NCBI GenBank assembly: GCA_031266855.1
Contig: JAISAF010000286.1
Coordinates: forward strand, 1-9,701
Length of the DNA stretch: 9,701 nt
Origin: Spirochaetales bacterium
Lineage (GTDB): Bacteria > Spirochaetota > Spirochaetia > DTKZ01
Direction of reading: 5' to 3'
Shown: piece after piece, positions 6,413-9,701 of the stretch
Position numbering within the stretch: position 1 is the stretch's first letter
How the letters are laid out: every line of letters starts with the position of its first letter
Made by a program: the position numbers and the translations under genes
Notes under the pieces: model-generated
The model's input: the letters and a program-made list of their open reading frames with translations, nothing else
The model's database searches: none
What the model was told of the DNA's origin: nothing

Positions 6413-6517
6413 CCGTCAAGCGGGTTTAATACCCATGCAGCATGGCTAAACTTGACCCGCAGAATTTTTTAACCGCGAAGCCTGCGAAGTCTAAAACTTG
6501 CCGCGGCAGATCTTTAA

Positions 6518-6720
6518 GAGCCTGTTTAATATCTTGAAAACCCCTGGGTGCGCAAGGGATTCCGTGGGCGCGATAGCGCCCACGACAATCCATACCTATC
6601 GGAAAGCGACCGTCTTCGGGCGCATTGCAGCGGAAATCCCGCAGGATTTGCATAAGCAAATCCGAGGAATTGAAGCGGAAAGCCCGGTTTTTTGCGGCTA
6701 CGTCCGCAAAAAATGCGCTA
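6518..6720 (+). repeat. Hairpin-array repeat element, copy D
   Basis: It starts with GAGCCTGTTTAA (variant of the copy C end) and contains the GGGCGC-GATA-GCGCCC hairpin (6566-6581). Next come slot 1 (GGATTTGC/GCAAATCC, 6644-6663) and slot 2 (TTTTTTGCGG/CCGCAAAAAA, 6688-6697/6704-6713). It lacks the upstream hairpin array and the right-hand terminal repeat. It is 96 percent identical to copy A over 145 bases. The open frame at 6498-6740 only reads through this repeat. Confidence 0.85.
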
Positions 6721-6772
6721 TTATACAGGGAAAAAAGTAAATGCCGATCCTGCATAATTTCCTTTATTCTCT

Positions 6773-6832
6773 TTCCTTCCTTCCTTCCTTTTTTTACTTC
6801 CTCGTCCTTGCCCGTCCTCGTCCTTGCCCGTC
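6773..6832. repeat. Pyrimidine-rich tract with short tandem repeats
   Basis: Four TTCC units at 6773-6788 are followed by a perfect 16-bp tandem duplication (CTCGTCCTTGCCCGTC at 6801-6816 and 6817-6832). The same CTTGCCCGTCTTCGAC end occurs in the spacer at 5251-5266. Confidence 0.8.
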
Positions 6833-6876
6833 TTCGACTTCACGGTAATTTTTTTGCTATGAGCCTAAACTGAGAA

Positions 6877-6892
6877 TTGCGCCTGACTTATT
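6877..6892. repeat. 16-bp direct repeat, right copy
   Basis: Identical to 6397-6412. Its last two bases are part of the ddl stop codon (6891-6893). Confidence 0.85.
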
Positions 6893-7973
6893 ACGGCGTA
6901 TAACTAAAGACAAGTTCCTCCGTTTCCCTGAACCGGCTTATTCCCAGTTCCAGAAGTTCGTTTATCAAATCAGGATAGGAAAGCCCGTCGTGCGCGCATA
7001 AACGCGGAAACATGCTTATCGGAGTAAAACCAGGTATGGTGTTTATTTCGTTAATGAAAATATTTCCCGTTCCTTTTTCCACAAAAAAATCAACGCGCGC
7101 AAGACCCGCGGCTTCGGCTGCCGCGTATGCCCGCACGGCAAGGCGTTTTATCTCTTCCAGTACGGCGCTGTCCAAATCCGCGGGAATAAGCAGCCTCGCG
7201 CCCTGGGGATCGGTGTATTTTGCCGCGTAGTCGTAAAACTCGTGGGAGGGAATGATTTCCCCCGGCGTAAAGGCGCGCGGGGCGTGATTGCCTACGACAC
7301 TGCATTCGATTTCGCGGGCGTTTATGGCTTTTTCGATAAGGACTTTCGTATCGAAACGGAAGGCTTCGCGCAGGGCCGCTTCCAGTTCCGCGCGGCTGTG
7401 CGCTTTGGTAATGCCCACCGAAGAGCCTGTGCGGGACGGCTTGACGAACAGAGGATAGCCCATATCCTTTTCCGCCGCCGCGACACAGCCGGCAGCGTCC
7501 TGCGTTTTCCGCAGGGTAAAGGAGGAGACAACGGGAAGGCCGCTTTCCCTCCATATCTGTTTCACCTTATCCTTATCCATGCAAAGAGCGCTTCCCAATA
7601 CGCCGCTCCCGGCATAGGCAAGGCGGGCGTTTTCCAGAAGTCCCTGAAGAAGACCGTCTTCGCCAAAGGAGCCGTGCAGAACGGGAAACACCACGTCAAC
7701 AGCCAGAAGTTCCCCCTTACGCGCAATGCCCCTGCCGGGAATAAGGCCAAGGATTTCCCCGCTGTCTTTAATAACACGAAGAGGGCTGCCAGCGTCTTTT
7801 TTTATGCGCAGCAGTTCTTCCTCCGGCTGAAAATACCACACCCCTTCTTTGTCGATGCCCGCAAGAAGGACAGTCCACCGGGAGTCTATAGCGCGCGCTA
7901 CCGAAGCGGCTGAAACCAGCGATACCTCGTGTTCGCCCGAACGGCCGCCATAAAGAACAAGTACGGTTTTCAT
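6891..7973 (-). CDS. ddl: D-alanine--D-alanine ligase
   Basis: A 360-residue cytoplasmic ATP-grasp ligase that joins two D-alanines for the peptidoglycan precursor. Family motifs appear in order: LYGGRSGEHEVSLVSAASV at the N-terminus (Glu16 in the first D-Ala site), FPVLHGSFGEDGLLQG (97-111), YAGSGVLGSALCMDK (120-134), GYPLFVKPSRTGSSVG (172-187, ATP grasp and glycine-rich loop), and HEFYDYAAKYTD in the omega loop, with the tyrosine expected for D-Ala rather than D-lactate specificity. LARVDFF (Arg293, Asp295) and NEINTIPGFT (Glu309, Asn311) give the metal- and phosphate-binding end. The length is normal and no key residue is missing. The start is fixed by the conserved N-terminus. There is no Shine-Dalgarno, and a consensus promoter sits directly on the start codon, so the mRNA is probably leaderless. 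Confidence 0.96.
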   Translation of the reverse strand: MKTVLVLYGGRSGEHEVSLVSAASVARAIDSRWTVLLAGIDKEGVWYFQPEEELLRIKKDAGSPLRVIKDSGEILGLIPGRGIARKGELLAVDVVFPVLHGSFGEDGLLQGLLENARLAYAGSGVLGSALCMDKDKVKQIWRESGLPVVSSFTLRKTQDAAGCVAAAEKDMGYPLFVKPSRTGSSVGITKAHSRAELEAALREAFRFDTKVLIEKAINAREIECSVVGNHAPRAFTPGEIIPSHEFYDYAAKYTDPQGARLLIPADLDSAVLEEIKRLAVRAYAAAEAAGLARVDFFVEKGTGNIFINEINTIPGFTPISMFPRLCAHDGLSYPDLINELLELGISRFRETEELVFSYTP

Positions 7974-7979
7974 GTTTCG

Positions 7980-8008
7980 ATTATAGGCAGATGCGCCTGG
8001 TCTATCAA
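7980..8008 (-). promoter_or_regulatory. Sigma70-type promoter of ddl, predicted leaderless
   Basis: On the minus strand TTGATA (8003-8008, 5 of 6) lies 17 bases before TATAAT (7980-7985, perfect). Only six bases separate TATAAT from the ATG at 7973, so the predicted +1 is at or next to the A of the start codon. Confidence 0.82.
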
Positions 8009-8087
8009 GGCGGGGCGGCGCGGGAAAGAAGAGAAAAACCGAGAAGTCGAGAAAGTCAAAAAAGAAAGAACGAAACTTTGCCTTAGA

Positions 8088-8420
8088 GCCTGTTCAATAA
8101 CTCATTTATAATTCGGAATTTGGGCGCATTTTTTGCGGCTAACGTCGCAAAAAACCGGGCTTTCCGCTACAAGTCCTCGGATTTGCCAATGCAAATCCTG
8201 TGGGCTTTCCGCTGCAATCCCTCGCGCGGCGGCAGCTCAGTGATAAGCCACGGAATTGCCACAGGCAATTCCGTGGGCAACTCATTGCCAAAGGCAATGA
8301 GTTGCGTATAACCAGGCGGCCGCAATTTTTCTGAGGAAAAATTGCGTAGTCTGCCACCATGCGCGGAGCGTAGCGGAGTGCGCGTCTTTATTACCAGTTG
8401 GCTGCCGCCACCACGCTTGC
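8088..8420 (-). repeat. Hairpin-array repeat element, copy E
   Basis: An inverted relative of copy C. It begins GAGCCTGTTCAATAA at 8090, matching the right end of C. It then has slot 2 (TTTTTTGCG/CGCAAAAAA, 8129-8137/8146-8154) and slot 1 (8179-8186/8191-8198) with the AGCGGAAAGCCC linkers inverted. Hairpins follow at 8248-8260/8264-8276 (13 bp), 8278-8289/8293-8304 (12 bp) and 8321-8331/8336-8346 (11 bp). The stretch 8353-8395 resembles the inverted left part of C (GCCACCA then GCG-rich). The exact far end is unclear. Confidence 0.8.
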
Positions 8421-8445
8421 CTTAAAAAGCGCCTGGCACCGTGCA

Positions 8446-8474
8446 GCCCATAATTGCCTGTGGCAATTATGGGC
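8446..8474 (-). repeat. TTGCC-type hairpin just after the beta-helix gene
   Basis: A perfect 13-bp stem (8446-8458/8462-8474) with a TGT loop, of the same ATTGCC-N3-GGCAAT type as those in copies A, C and E. It lies 16 bases past the beta-helix stop codon, so it may protect the 3' end of the mRNA. No T-run follows directly on the minus strand, so it is not a standard terminator. Confidence 0.6.
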
Positions 8475-8490
8475 GTGGGGTGGTTTAAGG

Positions 8491-9701
8491 CTACCGCTCG
8501 TAGGGTCCCATGTCGATTGTGCCCTGTTTGCGGGGGCTGCCGTCCAGGTCGGTTGACAGGGCGGCGTTGATGGCGGTTTTTGCTTCGGGGGAAAGGGTTT
8601 GGCCCAGGAGGGCTTCCACGGCGTCGGCGTCCAGCGGATAAAGCGCGTCATTTCCCGCGTCGATGGCTTCCAGGCTGGTGCTTTGCAGGTGGTAATCGCC
8701 GCCGCCTACAAAAAGCGGGTCTGTGTCCTTATTGTTGCCGCCGTCGGTTCCTGTAGCGGGAACCCAGGAAAGGCTGCCGCCACTGCCCTGAACGATGCTG
8801 TAGCTGATAAGAGGCGTGGAACCGCCGTTGTAAATACCCGGCCCGGTTGGCGCCGTGTTCCCCCAGATGATGCTGTTCCGCACTTCCGGCGAAGAACCGC
8901 TGTTCCACATGCCGCCGCCGAAGCCGCCTGTGCTGTTGCCGGAAATGACCGCATTGATCAGTACCAGCGAGGAGCCGCCGTTGTACATGCCGCCACCTCC
9001 GTTGCCTGCGCTGTTGCCGGAGATGTTTACATTAACTATGGTCGGCGAAGAATTGATGTTGTACATGCCGCCACCTCCGGTATCGGTGGTATTGCCGGAG
9101 ATGACCGCGTTGACCAGTACCAGCGGGGAACTGTTGTTGTATATGCCACCGCCGTTGCCGCTTGCGGTATTGCCGGAGATGTTCACATTAACCAACGTCA
9201 GCGAGGAGTTCCAGTTGAACATACCTCCACCAATACTTCGGTAAATTGAAGCGCTGTCCACTGTAATAAAGCTGCTACCGCCATCATCGGCGCAGCCCCC
9301 GCTGATGGTAAGGCCGTCCAGGACAGTTCCGTCATTAGCCGGAATGTTTACCGCCAGAACCACATGATAGGCGTTATCTATAAAAATGCTGCCCGCATCA
9401 TCGCTATCAAGATCCCCGCTCAGGGTGGTAATATTTGCGGCGGGATTCCGGGAGGTATCGCCGTCCGTTGGTGACGCATTGTGACCGCCCCATACCTGCA
9501 CCCCCGGACGCAGGATAAAGGCCGCGTCCCTGGAATCCACCGGCGGGTTCCTGTCGAAAGAATCCCCCGCCGCCGCCGGAACCATAGGCTCATATTCGGG
9601 CAGGTAGGTTCCCGCGCCCAGCTTTACAATACAGGGGCCGGTATAGCCGGCAGCAGAACGCAGCGCCGCCAGTTCGTCCATCATCCTCTGCACATCGCCC
9701 G
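8491..9701 (-). CDS. Beta-helix repeat protein with choice-of-anchor-Q-like C-terminus, 5' partial
   Basis: The last about 403 residues of a secreted or surface protein; the frame stays open to the window edge, so the N-terminus and any signal peptide are outside. The first visible part (CIVKLGAGTYLPE, FILRPGVQVWGG, NITTLSGDL, GTVLDGLTISGG) is the start of a right-handed parallel beta-helix of the pectate-lyase-like or Pmp-like type. Six rungs of about 26 residues follow, each GGGMYNxxSSPxLxNVxISGN-like (about residues 155-308 from the GTG at 9693). The end has DPLFVGGGDYHLQ, EAIDAGND and DLDGSPRKQGTIDMGPYE, which match the choice-of-anchor-Q C-terminal type. No enzyme active site is evident; adhesion or a surface role is inferred. 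The GTG at 9693 is unlikely to be the true start because the open frame continues upstream and the fold begins abruptly. Confidence 0.85.
   Translation of the reverse strand, partial: GDVQRMMDELAALRSAAGYTGPCIVKLGAGTYLPEYEPMVPAAAGDSFDRNPPVDSRDAAFILRPGVQVWGGHNASPTDGDTSRNPAANITTLSGDLDSDDAGSIFIDNAYHVVLAVNIPANDGTVLDGLTISGGCADDGGSSFITVDSASIYRSIGGGMFNWNSSLTLVNVNISGNTASGNGGGIYNNSSPLVLVNAVISGNTTDTGGGGMYNINSSPTIVNVNISGNSAGNGGGGMYNGGSSLVLINAVISGNSTGGFGGGMWNSGSSPEVRNSIIWGNTAPTGPGIYNGGSTPLISYSIVQGSGGSLSWVPATGTDGGNNKDTDPLFVGGGDYHLQSTSLEAIDAGNDALYPLDADAVEALLGQTLSPEAKTAINAALSTDLDGSPRKQGTIDMGPYER
8794..9231 (-). repeat. 78-bp tandem repeats coding for beta-helix rungs
   Basis: Six in-frame units of about 26 codons. 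Units 1 and 3 carry VNVNISGN and units 2 and 4 carry NAVISGN, so the array also has a 52-codon period. Units 5 and 6 have diverged (NSIIWGN, SYSIVQG). Confidence 0.85.

Noticed and set aside
7090..7913. Long open frames inside ddl in other frames and on the plus strand
   Set aside because: They are shadows of a clear ddl gene with intact motifs throughout.
8446..8474. Rho-independent terminator for the beta-helix gene
   Set aside because: The stem is strong but no T-run follows it on the minus strand, and the same hairpin type occurs in places with no gene end.
9691..9693. GTG at 9693 as the true start of the beta-helix gene
   Set aside because: The frame stays open to the window edge and the protein would lack a signal peptide, so the gene is treated as cut by the window.

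Overview
The window looks like an accessory-rich stretch of a spirochaete chromosome, most likely a Treponema of the termite-gut type. This is an inference from gene content (a divergent GH57 glucanotransferase, a signal-peptide FN3-like/TPR-like protein, a beta-helix protein with a choice-of-anchor-Q-like end) and from the abundant palindromic intergenic repeats. No rRNA or other phylogenetic marker is present. Gene-rich parts are moderately GC-rich, except one clearly AT-rich gene (5350-6333).

Layout: 1-300 is a repeat element made of hairpins. 393-2441 (+) is a GH57 alpha-glucan enzyme. 2407-3693 (-) is an exported protein of unknown function whose end overlaps the GH57 end. 3694-4490 is filled by two copies of the repeat family. 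4514-5026 (+) is a nitroreductase with a strong terminator. 5350-6333 (-) is an AT-rich exported protein of unknown function with its own strong promoter. 6397-6892 is a repeat-filled spacer. 6891-7973 (-) is D-alanine--D-alanine ligase, apparently read from a leaderless mRNA. 8088-8474 is another repeat element. 8491-9701 (-) is the 3' part of a secreted beta-helix repeat protein whose start lies outside the window.

The genes do not form one operon or an obvious pathway. They are single transcription units separated by repeat-filled spacers, covering glucan metabolism, redox chemistry, peptidoglycan precursor synthesis and three envelope or secreted proteins. What unites the window is a repeat family present in five copies, A (1-270), B (3760-3860), C (3968-4423), D (6518-6720) and E (8088-8420). 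It has conserved linkers of the type AGCGGAAAGCCCG that alternate with hairpin slots. The arms of these hairpins change from copy to copy while base pairing is kept. Copy C has terminal inverted repeats like a MITE, and most spacers are also bracketed by a second, outer inverted repeat built on ACCGCGAAG. No transposase, CRISPR array, tRNA or rRNA was seen.
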